64,000 nucleotides of DNA from Neptuniibacter sp. CAU 1671 (GCF_029222905.1 NZ_JARHUE010000003.1:62001-126000); one strand, 5' to 3'. Counted from the first letter of the stretch, positions 21,313-30,389 are shown. Notes: a model not told the origin generated them from the letters alone. Program-made: numbers and translations.

Positions 21313-21684
21313 TCAGTCGTGGATCAGCTGTTCCAGTTCCCGCTCCAGCAGGGCTTCTTCGCCCAGATTCAGCTCCACAATCCGCCGCAGCAGGGTCAGT
21401 GAATCCAGATCCAGCTGTGACAGGGCAAAACCATAGCGGTTGTCTTCCTGATGTTTAAGGGTGATAGGGGCTTTGATGGTCACATCATTGCCCAGCAAAT
21501 GAATCGTGGCATCAACCTGATCGCCCGGTTCAAGCGGTAACTGCTGATCCGACTCTATCAATACCCCTTTGAATGAGATATCCATCAGCTTGACCGGGAT
21601 CTCGACACCGTTATGGTGAAGGTCGGTAGCAGCGTCAAAGTGGATGCGGGTAAAACGGCGACGGTTGTTATCAGGAGTGGACAC
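21313..21684 (-). CDS. PilZ-domain protein, probable cyclic-di-GMP receptor
   Basis: 123 residues forming one PilZ domain. The two ligand motifs are present: an Arg-rich start NRRRFTRIHFDA (RxxxR type) and DISFKG (DxSxxG type). Proteins with both usually bind c-di-GMP. There is no fused output domain; a short acidic C-terminal helix follows. Convergent with radA, 4 bp apart. Target unknown; two c-di-GMP enzymes are encoded at the right end of the window and type IV pili at the left. Confidence 0.9.
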   Translation of the reverse strand: MSTPDNNRRRFTRIHFDAATDLHHNGVEIPVKLMDISFKGVLIESDQQLPLEPGDQVDATIHLLGNDVTIKAPITLKHQEDNRYGFALSQLDLDSLTLLRRIVELNLGEEALLERELEQLIHD

Positions 21685-21809
21685 AGCAGTTTATCCTCAT
21701 GACTGGCAGACAGCAGGCCTATTAAAAACCCAGTATAGCTGCCGGGTAAAGCCGTTGTATCTGATCGGGTTATTTATTTTCTATCGGCGCGGCAGGGTTT
21801 GGCTGGAGC

Positions 21810-21839
21810 AAAAAAAATGCCCCGCAGGTGCGGGGCATT
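21810..21839 (-). terminator. Rho-independent terminator after ettA
   Basis: Read on the minus strand: AATGCCCCGCA / TGCGGGGCATT followed by a run of T, 10 bp after the ettA stop. Confidence 0.9.
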
Positions 21840-21848
21840 GTGAGCTGA

Positions 21849-23516
21849 TTAACCGAGGTCAGTCATACGCTTGTACTTGATGCGTTCTGGCTGGTGTTCC
21901 TTGCCATAACGGCGTTTGTAGTCGGCCTGATATTCGGTGTAGTTGCCTTCGAAGAATTCCACCTTGGAATCGCCTTCGTACGCCAGCATATGGGTACAGA
22001 TACGGTCGAGGAACCAGCGGTCATGCGAGATCACTACCGCGCAGCCCGGGAACGCCAGCAGGGCTTCTTCCAGCGCACGCAGGGTTTCGATATCCAGATC
22101 GTTGGTTGGCTCGTCCAGCAGCAGTACGTTGCCGCCTTCTTTCAGCAGCTTGGCCATATGCAGACGGTTGCGCTCACCCCCGGACAGATCCTTGACGAAC
22201 TTCTGCTGATCACCACCTTTGAAGTTGAAGCGACCACAGTAAGCGCGGGCCGGGGTCTGGTAGTTACCCACGGTGATGATGTCCTGTCCGTCGGAGATCT
22301 CCTGGAACACGGTTTTGCTGCCATCCAGATCACGGGACTGGTTTACATACGCCAGCTGTACCGTTGAACCCAGCTCAATGCTGCCGGAATCTGGCTGTTC
22401 CTCGCCGGAAATCATGCGAAACAGAGTGGATTTACCCGCACCGTTACCGCCGATGATGCCGACAATGGCACCCGGTGGAATGGAGAAGCTCAGGTCGTTA
22501 AACAGTACCTTGTCGCCATAGGCTTTTGAGATATTGTGGGCTTCGATGACCTTGTCACCCAAACGTGGTCCCGGTGGAATGTAGATCTCCTGGGTTTCAT
22601 TGCGCTGCTGAAACTCTTTGGAGTTCATTTCATCGAACTGTTTCAGACGGGCTTTGGATTTCGCCTGACGGCCTTTCTGACCCTGGCGAACCCATTCCAG
22701 CTCGGCAGCAACCGCCTTGCGGTGGGAGGCTTCCTGTTTGGCTTCCTGTTCCAGACGTTGCTCTTTCTGTTCCAGCCAGGAGGAGTAGTTACCCTCGTAA
22801 GGAATACCATGGCCGCGGTCCAGCTCCAGAATCCAGCCAGCGGCGTTGTCCAGGAAGTAACGGTCGTGGGTAATCGCCACAACAGTACCCGGATATTCCT
22901 GCAGAAAACGTTCAATCCAGGCTACGGATTCCGCATCCAGGTGGTTGGTCGGTTCGTCCAGTAGCAGCATGTCCGGTTTTTCCAGCAGCAGACGGCACAG
23001 GGCAACACGGCGACGTTCACCCCCGGACAGGTGTTTTACTTCCGCATCCCAGGCGGGCAGACGCATGGCATCGGCGGCACGTTCCAGTGCAGCTTCCAGG
23101 TTGTGACCGTCTTTTGCCTGAATGAGGTTTTCCAGTTCGGCCTGTTTTTTGGCCAGTGCATCAAAGTCTGCATCCGGTTCGGCATAGGCCGCATAGACCT
23201 GATCCAGCTCGGTCAGGGCGCCTTTGACGTCAGAAACGGCTTCCTCGACCACTTCGCGCACGGTTTTACTTTCATCCAGCTGCGGTTCCTGCGGCAGGTA
23301 ACCCACTTTAATGCCGGGCATCGGGCGGGCTTCACCCAGAATTTCTGTGTCGATGCCGGCCATAATGCGCAGCAGGGTGGATTTACCTGCACCGTTCAAA
23401 CCGAGCACGCCGATTTTGGCGCCCGGGAAAAACGAGAGGGAGATATCTTTCAGAATTTCACGCTTGGGCGGTACCACTTTACCCACGCGGTTCATTGTAT
23501 ATACGTACTGTGCCAT
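21849..23516 (-). CDS. ettA: EttA, energy-dependent translational throttle (ABC-F)
   Basis: 555 residues, the family length. Two ABC domains without membrane segments: Walker A GLNGAGKST with signature LSGGERRR, then GGNGAGKST with LSGGERNR, separated by the linker/P-site tRNA interaction motif with Arg/Lys-rich helices (EWVRQGQKGRQAKSKARL). EttA binds the ribosomal E site and gates entry into elongation according to ATP/ADP ratio. ATG at 23514-23516 gives the standard MAQYVYTMNRVGKVVPPKR; the frame extends 27 codons further but without family similarity. Terminator at its 3' end. Confidence 0.96.
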   Translation of the reverse strand: MAQYVYTMNRVGKVVPPKREILKDISLSFFPGAKIGVLGLNGAGKSTLLRIMAGIDTEILGEARPMPGIKVGYLPQEPQLDESKTVREVVEEAVSDVKGALTELDQVYAAYAEPDADFDALAKKQAELENLIQAKDGHNLEAALERAADAMRLPAWDAEVKHLSGGERRRVALCRLLLEKPDMLLLDEPTNHLDAESVAWIERFLQEYPGTVVAITHDRYFLDNAAGWILELDRGHGIPYEGNYSSWLEQKEQRLEQEAKQEASHRKAVAAELEWVRQGQKGRQAKSKARLKQFDEMNSKEFQQRNETQEIYIPPGPRLGDKVIEAHNISKAYGDKVLFNDLSFSIPPGAIVGIIGGNGAGKSTLFRMISGEEQPDSGSIELGSTVQLAYVNQSRDLDGSKTVFQEISDGQDIITVGNYQTPARAYCGRFNFKGGDQQKFVKDLSGGERNRLHMAKLLKEGGNVLLLDEPTNDLDIETLRALEEALLAFPGCAVVISHDRWFLDRICTHMLAYEGDSKVEFFEGNYTEYQADYKRRYGKEHQPERIKYKRMTDLG

Positions 23517-23643
23517 GCACGGACCTGTGTCGATTGAAAACGAATGGCCGAATTTTAGCCGAAAGCGCTTATCAATGGCTATTTTGATTCGGATCAATAT
23601 TCGCCGCTGGCGCTTTTTTAGTGTCGTTCTAGACTCAAATTAA

Positions 23644-23692
23644 GCAGGTCGGGTTTAAAACCTGCGGTTTAACTCCAATCCGAGGGAGGTGA
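23644..23692 (+). promoter_or_regulatory. Structured 5' leader of the small heat-shock gene
   Basis: GCAGGT (23644-23649) pairs with ACCTGC (23660-23665), and CTCC (23673-23676) can pair with GGAG (23685-23688) inside the strong ribosome site GGGAGG (23684-23689). This is a candidate RNA thermometer, known for small heat-shock genes, but the pairing is short and unproven. Confidence 0.35.
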
Positions 23693-23697
23693 GTCAG

Positions 23698-24111
23698 ATG
23701 GGCGACCTGAGACGCTTTAACAGTTTGTTTGACGACACCTTTTTCAATCATTTTTTCCATCCTGCCAGCGAGCAGGGTGAGCGTACACCGGCGATGGATG
23801 TGCGCGAATCTGAAAAAGGCTATGGCATTGATCTGGATCTGCCGGGGGTCAACAAGGAAGATATTCACATTCATGTGGATAACGGAGTGTTGACTATCCA
23901 GGCAGAAACACACAACGAGGAAAAAGAGGAGAAAGACGGGAAACTGATTCGGCAGGAACGCCATTATGGCCAGTATGTGCGGCGATTGTCCGTAGGCGAT
24001 AATGTCGACCCCAATCAGATCAAGGCGCGTTTCGATGCGGGCGTGTTACACCTCGAGCTGCCAAAACCGGCACCTAAACCGGAGCAGAGCAGACGCATTG
24101 AAATTAACTGA
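23698..24111 (+). CDS. Small heat-shock protein of the Hsp20/IbpA family
   Basis: 137 residues, an ATP-independent holdase. A short N-terminal arm (FNSLFDDTFFNHFFHP) precedes an alpha-crystallin domain (DVRESEKGYGIDLDLPGVNKEDI to GVLHLELPKP) and a C-terminal I-x-I motif in RRIEIN that joins dimers into oligomers. ATG 23698 is preferred over the GTG at 23689, which lies inside the ribosome site. Divergent from ettA with about 180 bp between. I saw no good sigma-32 match in that gap. Confidence 0.93.
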   Translation: MGDLRRFNSLFDDTFFNHFFHPASEQGERTPAMDVRESEKGYGIDLDLPGVNKEDIHIHVDNGVLTIQAETHNEEKEEKDGKLIRQERHYGQYVRRLSVGDNVDPNQIKARFDAGVLHLELPKPAPKPEQSRRIEIN

Positions 24112-24130
24112 ACCGCACCCCTACGCCCAT

Positions 24131-24156
24131 AAGCCCGGCCTTCAGGTCGGGCTTTT
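24131..24156 (+). terminator. Rho-independent terminator after the Hsp20 gene
   Basis: AAGCCCGGCC, loop TTCA, GGTCGGGCTT and T-run: a 10-bp stem with one G-T pair, 19 bp after the stop. Confidence 0.85.
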
Positions 24157-24381
24157 TAATGGTTTTCTTATGGTGGTTAACAAAACACTTTAGAGAATCA
24201 GGTGCAAAAACTCCCACTAAACCAATCCCCGTTTTGATAGTCTTACAACCTGTGCGGTCTTGGGACTCACCCTTTATCTTTCTGAGTTTTGTGGAGGGAG
24301 GGCTGCATAACCTTGTGTGTTTTAGTGCCCATCTCTGCATGGGTGAACAATTGTTTGTTAGATTCTTATCTGGAGAATATT

Positions 24382-24876
24382 TTGATTTCTAAGTTGTTTA
24401 AGGGGCAGGTCACTGCCTTGATAAAAGCAGTGCTGGGCAGTTTTTGCCTGGTACTGTCTGCGGGAGCCTGGGCGCATGGTGATGTGACGCCGCATCCGAT
24501 TGATACCAGCGCGCTGCCACAGCTGGGTGAGGAGTGGCGGGATACCAATCCCTATCGTGGTAACAAACAGGTTGAGGAAGTGGGAGCCGAAGGTTACCTG
24601 CATAACTGTGCCGGTTGCCATGGTCTGAATGCGATTTCAGGCGGCATTGCGCCGGATCTGCTGTTGCTGAGTGTGGATTGTGCCAGTATGTCCGGGGACG
24701 GGCAGGAAAGTTGTTTTCAGGAAAATGACGAATACTTTAAAAACGTTGTCCTGCATGGCAAGAAAACCAGCTCCGGGCGTGTAACCATGCCGGGTTATGA
24801 TGGTGTGTTTACACAGGAAGCGGTCTGGGCGGTGAAAGCCTATATCGATGCCCGCACTCTGGAAGAGAATCCTTAA
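24382..24876 (+). CDS. pedF: PedF-like periplasmic cytochrome c
   Basis: About 164 residues. TTG start at 24382 is proposed because GGAG lies 6 bp upstream and it gives a clean signal peptide (MISKLFKGQV...VLSAGAWA, cut before HGDVTPHP). One heme c site CAGCH is followed by conserved GLNAISGGIAPDL, and MPGYDGVFTQEAVWAVKAYI supplies the distal methionine. The layout (HGDVTP, LGEEWRDTNPYRGN) matches cytochrome c-550 PedF, an electron acceptor for quinoprotein (PQQ) alcohol dehydrogenases. No such dehydrogenase is encoded nearby, so the partner is inferred to be elsewhere. Confidence 0.8.
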   Translation: MISKLFKGQVTALIKAVLGSFCLVLSAGAWAHGDVTPHPIDTSALPQLGEEWRDTNPYRGNKQVEEVGAEGYLHNCAGCHGLNAISGGIAPDLLLLSVDCASMSGDGQESCFQENDEYFKNVVLHGKKTSSGRVTMPGYDGVFTQEAVWAVKAYIDARTLEENP

Positions 24877-24938
24877 CCCCTCCGGCGGCATCATTGGCCA
24901 TCTTGGCTCAGATTCAAGTGAGTTTGAGCCTGTTTCAT

Positions 24939-24967
24939 GTGTCAGTGGCGCCGCTTTTCGGTATAAT
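24939..24967 (+). promoter_or_regulatory. Predicted sigma-70 promoter of glyA
   Basis: GTGTCA (24939-24944), 17-bp spacer, TATAAT (24962-24967, perfect -10). It predicts a leader of about 100 nt. The leader contains the inverted repeat CCGTTT-CA-AAACGG at 25011-25024, a possible hairpin or repressor site. Confidence 0.65.
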
Positions 24968-25075
24968 CCGCGTTTTCCAATTTCCCGTGATGTTCAGCAA
25001 TGCCGAAATACCGTTTCAAAACGGGTCTGGTGCTGGATCGGGTTCATTTTTCCTTAGTTAGGGGACAGTAAGTCG

Positions 25076-26332
25076 ATGTTTAGCAAAGACATGACCATCG
25101 CTGATTTTGATGCTGATCTGTGGGCTGCGATGCAGGCGGAAGCCGTGCGTCAGGAAGAACACATTGAGCTGATCGCATCTGAAAACTACACCAGCCCACG
25201 TGTTATGCAGGCGCAGGGTTCTGTGCTGACCAACAAATACGCCGAAGGTTACCCTAACAAGCGTTACTACGGTGGTTGTGAGCATGTGGACGTGGTTGAG
25301 CAGCTGGCCATCGACCGTGCCAATGCCCTGTTTGGTTCAACGTACGCTAACGTACAGCCTCACTCCGGTTCTCAGGCCAACGCTGCGGTATACATGGCAC
25401 TGTGTCAGCCGGGCGACACCATTCTGGGCATGAGCCTGGCTCACGGTGGTCACCTGACCCACGGTGCAGCAGTTTCTTTCTCCGGCCGTATCTACAACTC
25501 GGTTCAGTACGGTCTGAACCCTGAAACCGGTGAAATCGATTACGCTGAAGTAGAGCGTCTGGCGCAGGAACATAAGCCAAAAATGATCATTGCCGGTTTC
25601 TCTGCGTATTCCCGTGTGGTGGACTGGCAGCGTTTCCGTGATATCGCTGATCAGGTCGGTGCCTACCTGTTTGTTGATATGGCGCACATCGCAGGTCTGG
25701 TGGCGGCAGGCGTTTATCCGTCTCCGGTGCAGATCGCAGACGTAGTCACTACCACTACACACAAAACTCTGGGTGGTCCACGTGGTGGTCTGATCCTGTC
25801 TGCGCGTGCTGATGAAGAGCTGCAGAAAAAACTGAATTTTGCCGTATTCCCTGAATCTCAGGGTGGTCCGCTGATGCACGTGATCGCGGCTAAAGCGGTG
25901 TGCTTCAAAGAAGCGATGGAACCTGAATGGAAAGCCTATCAGGCGCAGGTAGTTAAAAATGCGCAGGCGATGGCTGATACCTTCCAGAGCCGTGGTATCA
26001 AGATTGTTTCTGGTGGCACCGAAGATCACCTGTTCCTGGTGGACCTGATCGATAAAGATATCACTGGTAAGGATGCTGACGCGGCGCTGGGTCGAGCCAA
26101 CATCACTGTGAACAAAAACGCAGTGCCAAATGATCCACGCTCTCCATTCGTGACCTCCGGTCTGCGTATTGGTACTCCTGCTGTGACCCGTCGTGGTTTC
26201 AAGGAAGCAGAAGTGACCGATCTGGCTAACTGGATCTGTGACATTCTGGATGACATCAACAACGAAGAGACCATCGTCCGTGTTAAAGCGCAGGTGAAAG
26301 CGGTCTGTGCACAGTATCCAGTCTACAAATAA
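25076..26332 (+). CDS. glyA: Serine hydroxymethyltransferase
   Basis: 418 residues, the usual length. Interconverts serine and glycine and charges tetrahydrofolate with one-carbon units. Visible: [39 protein letters not shown], the PLP lysine in [16 protein letters not shown] and the C-terminal [17 protein letters not shown]. Strong codon bias. Own promoter with a long leader and a terminator before nrdR. The glyA-nrdR-rib neighbourhood is common in gammaproteobacteria. Confidence 0.98.
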   Translation: MFSKDMTIADFDADLWAAMQAEAVRQEEHIELIASENYTSPRVMQAQGSVLTNKYAEGYPNKRYYGGCEHVDVVEQLAIDRANALFGSTYANVQPHSGSQANAAVYMALCQPGDTILGMSLAHGGHLTHGAAVSFSGRIYNSVQYGLNPETGEIDYAEVERLAQEHKPKMIIAGFSAYSRVVDWQRFRDIADQVGAYLFVDMAHIAGLVAAGVYPSPVQIADVVTTTTHKTLGGPRGGLILSARADEELQKKLNFAVFPESQGGPLMHVIAAKAVCFKEAMEPEWKAYQAQVVKNAQAMADTFQSRGIKIVSGGTEDHLFLVDLIDKDITGKDADAALGRANITVNKNAVPNDPRSPFVTSGLRIGTPAVTRRGFKEAEVTDLANWICDILDDINNEETIVRVKAQVKAVCAQYPVYK

Positions 26333-26382
26333 GCAGGCATACCGGTGCTGTTCGTCAGTGCCGGAAAAATGTACAATCCCCG

Positions 26383-26412
26383 GCGGCGCCCTGTTACAGT
26401 GCGCCGCTTTTT
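26383..26412 (+). terminator. Rho-independent terminator after glyA
   Basis: GCGGCGC (26383-26389) pairs with GCGCCGC (26401-26407); inside, CTG-TTA-CAG extends the stem past one mismatch. A T5 run follows. Confidence 0.85.
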
Positions 26413-26442
26413 CTTCAGTATTGAAGTAACGTTCTTTATTCA

Positions 26443-26458
26443 GGGTCAGATTTGACCC
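26443..26458. promoter_or_regulatory. Inverted repeat in the nrdR leader
   Basis: GGGTCA-GATT-TGACCC: perfect 6-bp arms, 22 bp before the nrdR start. It could be an operator or a hairpin that limits translation of nrdR and the rib genes. Unproven. Confidence 0.35.
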
Positions 26459-26480
26459 ACGCTCTTTTCGGAACCTGACT

Positions 26481-26954
26481 ATGCAATGTCCGTTTTGCGG
26501 TGCCAACGATACCAAAGTGGTTGATTCCCGACTGGTGGCTGAAGGTCAGCAGGTTCGCAGGCGGCGTGAATGTGTCTCCTGTAATGAGCGTTTTACCACC
26601 TTTGAATCAGCCGAGTTGCTGATGCCCCGTGTCATCAAGGCTGATGGCACCCGTGAACCCTTTGATGAAGACAAACTGCGGGCCGGTATTCACCGCGCGC
26701 TGGAAAAACGTCCCGTCTCCATTGAAGAGCTGGAAGCCTCCATCAGTCGCATTAAACACCGACTGCGCGCCACCGGTGAGCGAGAACTACCCTCCCGTGA
26801 GTTAGGCGAAGCGGTTATGGCTGAACTGCGCCGACTGGATGAAGTGGCCTATGTGCGTTTCGCCTCCGTCTATCGCAGCTTCCAGGATATCAATGAATTT
26901 AAGGAAGAGATTGATCGTCTCTCCGCTGGTCATAACAGTAATAACGGTAACTGA
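26481..26954 (+). CDS. nrdR: NrdR, repressor of ribonucleotide reductase genes
   Basis: 157 residues. An N-terminal zinc ribbon ([17 protein letters not shown]...ECVSCNERF, four cysteines in two CxxC pairs) binds NrdR boxes and an ATP-cone ([19 protein letters not shown]) senses ATP/dATP. Length and motifs fit exactly. It heads the rib-nus-thi-pgp cluster; ribD starts 1 bp after its stop, so the two are translated together. Confidence 0.97.
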   Translation: MQCPFCGANDTKVVDSRLVAEGQQVRRRRECVSCNERFTTFESAELLMPRVIKADGTREPFDEDKLRAGIHRALEKRPVSIEELEASISRIKHRLRATGERELPSRELGEAVMAELRRLDEVAYVRFASVYRSFQDINEFKEEIDRLSAGHNSNNGN

Positions 26955-26955
26955 T

Positions 26956-28095
26956 ATGTCAGGCTGGAGTGAGGCTGATCACATCTATATGTCCCGCGCG
27001 CTGCAACTGGCGGCGCAGGGTACCTGGACCACAGATCCGAATCCTCGTGTAGGCTGTGTGCTGGTGGTGGGCAATAAGATTGTTGGCGAAGGTTATCACC
27101 GCAGGGCCGGAGAGGGTCATGCTGAGGTTAATGCGCTGGCCCAGGCAGGAGAAGCAGCCCGGGGTGCGACGGCCTATGTCACACTGGAGCCCTGCTGTCA
27201 TCATGGCCGCACGCCGCCTTGTGCTGATGCATTAATTAAAGCAGGTGTGACACGGGTTGTATCCGCGATGGTGGATCCCAACCCACAGGTGTCGGGGCGT
27301 GGCATTGAGCGGCTTAAACAGGCGGGTATTCAGGCTGAAAGTGGTTTGTTGCAAGCTCAGGCTGAACGCTTAAACCCGGGTTTTATCAAACGGATGCAGA
27401 CCGGACTGCCGTTTGTGCGGATTAAACTGGCGTCCAGTCTGGACGGTCGCACGGCCATGGCATCGGGTGAGTCTCAGTGGATAACCGGCCCCGCAGCCCG
27501 GGCCGATGTACAGCAGCTACGGGCGCGCAGCACGGCCATTATGACCGGTGTGGAATCGATTCTGATGGATGATTCCGCCCTGACCGTGCGCAGTGAGCAG
27601 CTAAACCTTCCGGATGCAGAATTTATAGCGCAGCGCCAGCCACTGCGGGTGGTGCTGGATTCAAAACTGCGTATGCCGCTGAATGCCAAAATTTTACAAG
27701 AGCCGAGGCAGACCCTGCTGGTAACCTGTTCGGATGAAGCCGAGCGTATTGAAGCATTCAAGCAAGCGGGCGCACAGGTGTTTAGTTTGCCAGCGGATGA
27801 ACAGGGGCAGGTACCTTTGATGCCACTGCTGCAATGGCTGGCAGCGGAACATCAGGTGAATGAGCTGCTGGTGGAAACCGGCGCCACACTGGCCGGTGCC
27901 TGTTTGCAGCAAAAACTGGCGGATGAGCTGGTGATCTATCAGGCGATGACGCTGATGGGCAGTGAAGCCCGCCCGCTGTTGGCGCTGCCATTGGCTAAAA
28001 TGCAACAGCAGGTTCGGTTACAACGTCTCGACAGCCGCTGGCTGGGCGATGACCATAAACTGGTGTTGCGACCTGTATACGGAGAGGGTGTCTGA
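26956..28095 (+). CDS. ribD: Bifunctional riboflavin biosynthesis deaminase/reductase
   Basis: 379 residues. The N-terminal deaminase has the zinc site GHAEVNAL and EPCCHHGRTPPCADALI; the C-terminal reductase uses NADPH (RIKLASSLDGRTAMASGESQWITG, VLDSKLRMP). It performs the two steps after GTP cyclohydrolase II. ATG 26956 (MSGWSEADHIYMSRALQLA) is chosen; the frame runs back into nrdR but that is a shadow. The stop overlaps the ribE start by one base (TGATG). Confidence 0.96.
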   Translation: MSGWSEADHIYMSRALQLAAQGTWTTDPNPRVGCVLVVGNKIVGEGYHRRAGEGHAEVNALAQAGEAARGATAYVTLEPCCHHGRTPPCADALIKAGVTRVVSAMVDPNPQVSGRGIERLKQAGIQAESGLLQAQAERLNPGFIKRMQTGLPFVRIKLASSLDGRTAMASGESQWITGPAARADVQQLRARSTAIMTGVESILMDDSALTVRSEQLNLPDAEFIAQRQPLRVVLDSKLRMPLNAKILQEPRQTLLVTCSDEAERIEAFKQAGAQVFSLPADEQGQVPLMPLLQWLAAEHQVNELLVETGATLAGACLQQKLADELVIYQAMTLMGSEARPLLALPLAKMQQQVRLQRLDSRWLGDDHKLVLRPVYGEGV

Positions 28096-28760
28096 TGTTT
28101 ACCGGCATCATTGAAGCAATCGGTGAAATTGCCGCCGTCAATGAAGTGGGCGGTGATCTTAAGCTGTATGTGCGCACCGGCAAACTGGATCTGGCGGATG
28201 TCTGTCTTGGTGACAGTATTGCCACCAACGGTGTTTGTCTGACCGTGGTGGAGCTGCCGGGAGATGGTTTTGTGGCGGATGTGTCCCGTGAAACCCTCAG
28301 TCATAGCCGTTTTGCGACCATTAAAGTGGGTGAGAAGGTCAACCTTGAAAAGGCGATGCTGCCCACCACCCGTTTTGGTGGCCATATTGTCAGTGGCCAT
28401 GTGGATGGTGTGGGTGAAGTGGTATCTCGTACAGAAGATGGCCGCTCCATCCGTCTGACCATCGCTGCACCTGCCTCATTGCAGCGATATCTGGTGGCCA
28501 AAGGTTCAGTCACCGTAGATGGCGTCAGCCTGACAGTGAATCAGGTTGACTCTGATGGTTTTGTTTTGAATATCGTGCCGCATACGGCGCAGGAAACCAT
28601 CCTTGATAGTTACACTCCGGGGCGACAGGTGCATCTGGAAGTGGATATTATTGCTCGATATCTGGAGCGCCTGATTGGCGTGCAGCCGGATCATAACGAT
28701 AACAACAGTCAGGGCCTGACGCTGGAAAAGCTGGCGGCCGCTGGATTTATGCACCGCTGA
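28095..28760 (+). CDS. ribE: Riboflavin synthase alpha subunit
   Basis: 221 residues made of two similar lumazine-binding barrels: MFTGIIEAIGEI...CLGDSIATNGVCLTVVE and a second copy beginning GGHIVSGHVDGVG with VDGVSLTVNQVD. It dismutates two 6,7-dimethyl-8-ribityllumazine molecules to riboflavin plus the pyrimidinedione. Translationally coupled to ribD. Also called ribC in some genomes. No FMN riboswitch was seen in front of any rib gene here. Confidence 0.96.
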   Translation: MFTGIIEAIGEIAAVNEVGGDLKLYVRTGKLDLADVCLGDSIATNGVCLTVVELPGDGFVADVSRETLSHSRFATIKVGEKVNLEKAMLPTTRFGGHIVSGHVDGVGEVVSRTEDGRSIRLTIAAPASLQRYLVAKGSVTVDGVSLTVNQVDSDGFVLNIVPHTAQETILDSYTPGRQVHLEVDIIARYLERLIGVQPDHNDNNSQGLTLEKLAAAGFMHR

Positions 28761-28778
28761 TGCGGATGACGGATAGAT

Positions 28779-29897
28779 ATGGAACTCAATACACCTGAAG
28801 AGATAATCGAAGATATTCGCCAGGGTCGGATGGTCATTCTGATGGATGATGAAGACCGTGAGAATGAAGGCGATCTGGTGATGGCCGCCGAAATGGTGCG
28901 GGCTGAAGATATCAATTTTATGGCCACCCATGCCCGTGGTCTGATCTGCCTGACCCTGACCCGCGAGCGCTGTAAACAATTGCAGTTACCGCTGATGGTG
29001 CAGAGTAACGGCGCCCAGTTCTCAACCAACTTTACCCTGTCGATTGAAGCGGCGGAGGGTGTTACCACCGGTATTTCCGCGGCTGACCGCGCCCACACTG
29101 TGCGCACGGCAGTAAAACACGATGCCAAACCGTCTGACATTGTGCAGCCCGGTCATATCTTCCCGCTGATGGCGCGTCCTGGTGGCGTGCTGAGTAGGGC
29201 CGGACATACCGAAGCCGGTTGTGACCTGGCGCGTATGGCGGGTTATACCCCGGCTTCCGTCATTGTTGAGATCATGAATGATGATGGCACCATGGCGCGT
29301 CGTCCAGATCTGGAGCTTTTTGCCCAGAAACATAATCTGAAAATTGGCACCATCGCGGATCTGATCCACTACCGGACCACCAACGAACACACCGTGGTGC
29401 GGGAATCCGAAGTTACCCTGCCTACTGAATATGGTGACTTCCAGTGTGTGACCTACCGGGATGAGATTCAGGGCTGTACCCATCTGGCGATGATTATGGG
29501 TGATGTGACCCCGGAAGACCCCACCATGGTGCGTGTTCATATCCGTACCGAGGTGTTGCGTGATCTGTTTGGCGCTAAAACCGGCGATGAAACCAAATGG
29601 ACTGTGCGTCGTGCGCTACAGAAGGTCGCTGAAGAGGGTAAAGGGGTTGTGGTGCTGCTGGATACCGGACAGCGTTATGATCTGGGCACTGCACTGGATG
29701 TGGCCCTCAACCGCAGTCCGCGCACCAAAACCAATGATGTCAGCTCCTCCGGTGTTTATCTGACCGTGGGGACTGGCTCTCAGATTCTGCGTGATCTGGG
29801 CGTGCGCCGAATGCGCCTGCTCAGTTCGCCGATGAAATTTAACGCGATCTCCGGTTTTGATCTGGAGATTGAAGAATATATTCCCTGTGAAGACTAA
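28779..29897 (+). CDS. ribBA: 3,4-dihydroxy-2-butanone 4-phosphate synthase with degenerate GTP cyclohydrolase II domain
   Basis: 372 residues. The first 200 are an intact DHBP synthase (DDEDRENEGDLVMAAE, HTEAGCDLARMAG), which makes the four-carbon unit of riboflavin from ribulose 5-phosphate. The C-terminal part has the fold text of GTP cyclohydrolase II (VRVHIRTEVLRDLFGAK, LLDTGQRYDLGTALDVAL) but lacks the three zinc cysteines normally found after the VRVHSE motif and is diverged at the GTP site. So only the first activity is likely; a separate ribA is expected elsewhere. Similar RibB fusions with an inactive second domain are known in proteobacteria. Confidence 0.93.
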   Translation: MELNTPEEIIEDIRQGRMVILMDDEDRENEGDLVMAAEMVRAEDINFMATHARGLICLTLTRERCKQLQLPLMVQSNGAQFSTNFTLSIEAAEGVTTGISAADRAHTVRTAVKHDAKPSDIVQPGHIFPLMARPGGVLSRAGHTEAGCDLARMAGYTPASVIVEIMNDDGTMARRPDLELFAQKHNLKIGTIADLIHYRTTNEHTVVRESEVTLPTEYGDFQCVTYRDEIQGCTHLAMIMGDVTPEDPTMVRVHIRTEVLRDLFGAKTGDETKWTVRRALQKVAEEGKGVVVLLDTGQRYDLGTALDVALNRSPRTKTNDVSSSGVYLTVGTGSQILRDLGVRRMRLLSSPMKFNAISGFDLEIEEYIPCED

Positions 29898-29909
29898 GGT
29901 GGATACAGA

Positions 29910-30383
29910 ATGGCTGTAACAACCTATGAAGGTGATTTCGTCAACGTGGATGGCAACTATACCATCGTGGTTGGTCGTTTTAATGCGTTTGTCGTTGAAA
30001 GCCTGCTGGAAGGTGCACTGGATACGCTGAAGCGTCACGGTGTCAGCGAAGACAAAATTCGAGTGGTACGTGTTCCGGGCGCGTTTGAGATTCCGCTGGC
30101 GGTTAAACGTCTGGCGGCTCAGAAAAAAGATGATGCGATCATCGCGCTGGGTGCAGTGATTCGCGGCGGCACACCTCACTTTGAGTATGTCTCCGGCGAG
30201 AGCTCTAAAGGTGTTGCGCAGGTTTCTCTGGAATATGATATCCCTGTCGCCAACGGCATCCTGACCGTAAACAGCATTGAGCAGGCGGTTGAGCGTTCCG
30301 GTACCAAAATGGGTAACAAGGGTGCAGAAGCGGCCCTGTCAGCGCTGGAAATGGTCAGCCTGCTGAAGCAGCTTGAGGTCTGA
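29910..30383 (+). CDS. ribH: 6,7-dimethyl-8-ribityllumazine synthase
   Basis: 157 residues. Condenses the RibB and RibD products to form the riboflavin precursor; assembles into pentamers or 60-mers. Conserved [44 protein letters not shown] with the catalytic histidine, and [15 protein letters not shown]. Located 12 bp after ribBA and 6 bp before nusB. Confidence 0.97.
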   Translation: MAVTTYEGDFVNVDGNYTIVVGRFNAFVVESLLEGALDTLKRHGVSEDKIRVVRVPGAFEIPLAVKRLAAQKKDDAIIALGAVIRGGTPHFEYVSGESSKGVAQVSLEYDIPVANGILTVNSIEQAVERSGTKMGNKGAEAALSALEMVSLLKQLEV

Positions 30384-30389
30384 TCGGGA

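Noticed and set aside
25337-26515. 392-codon open frame antisense to glyA
   Set aside because: Opposite GlyA; His/Thr/Arg-rich shadow text with no domain.
28761-28778. FMN riboswitch before ribBA or elsewhere in the rib cluster
   Set aside because: Intergenic gaps here are 1-18 bp, too short for an RFN element, and none was seen before nrdR.
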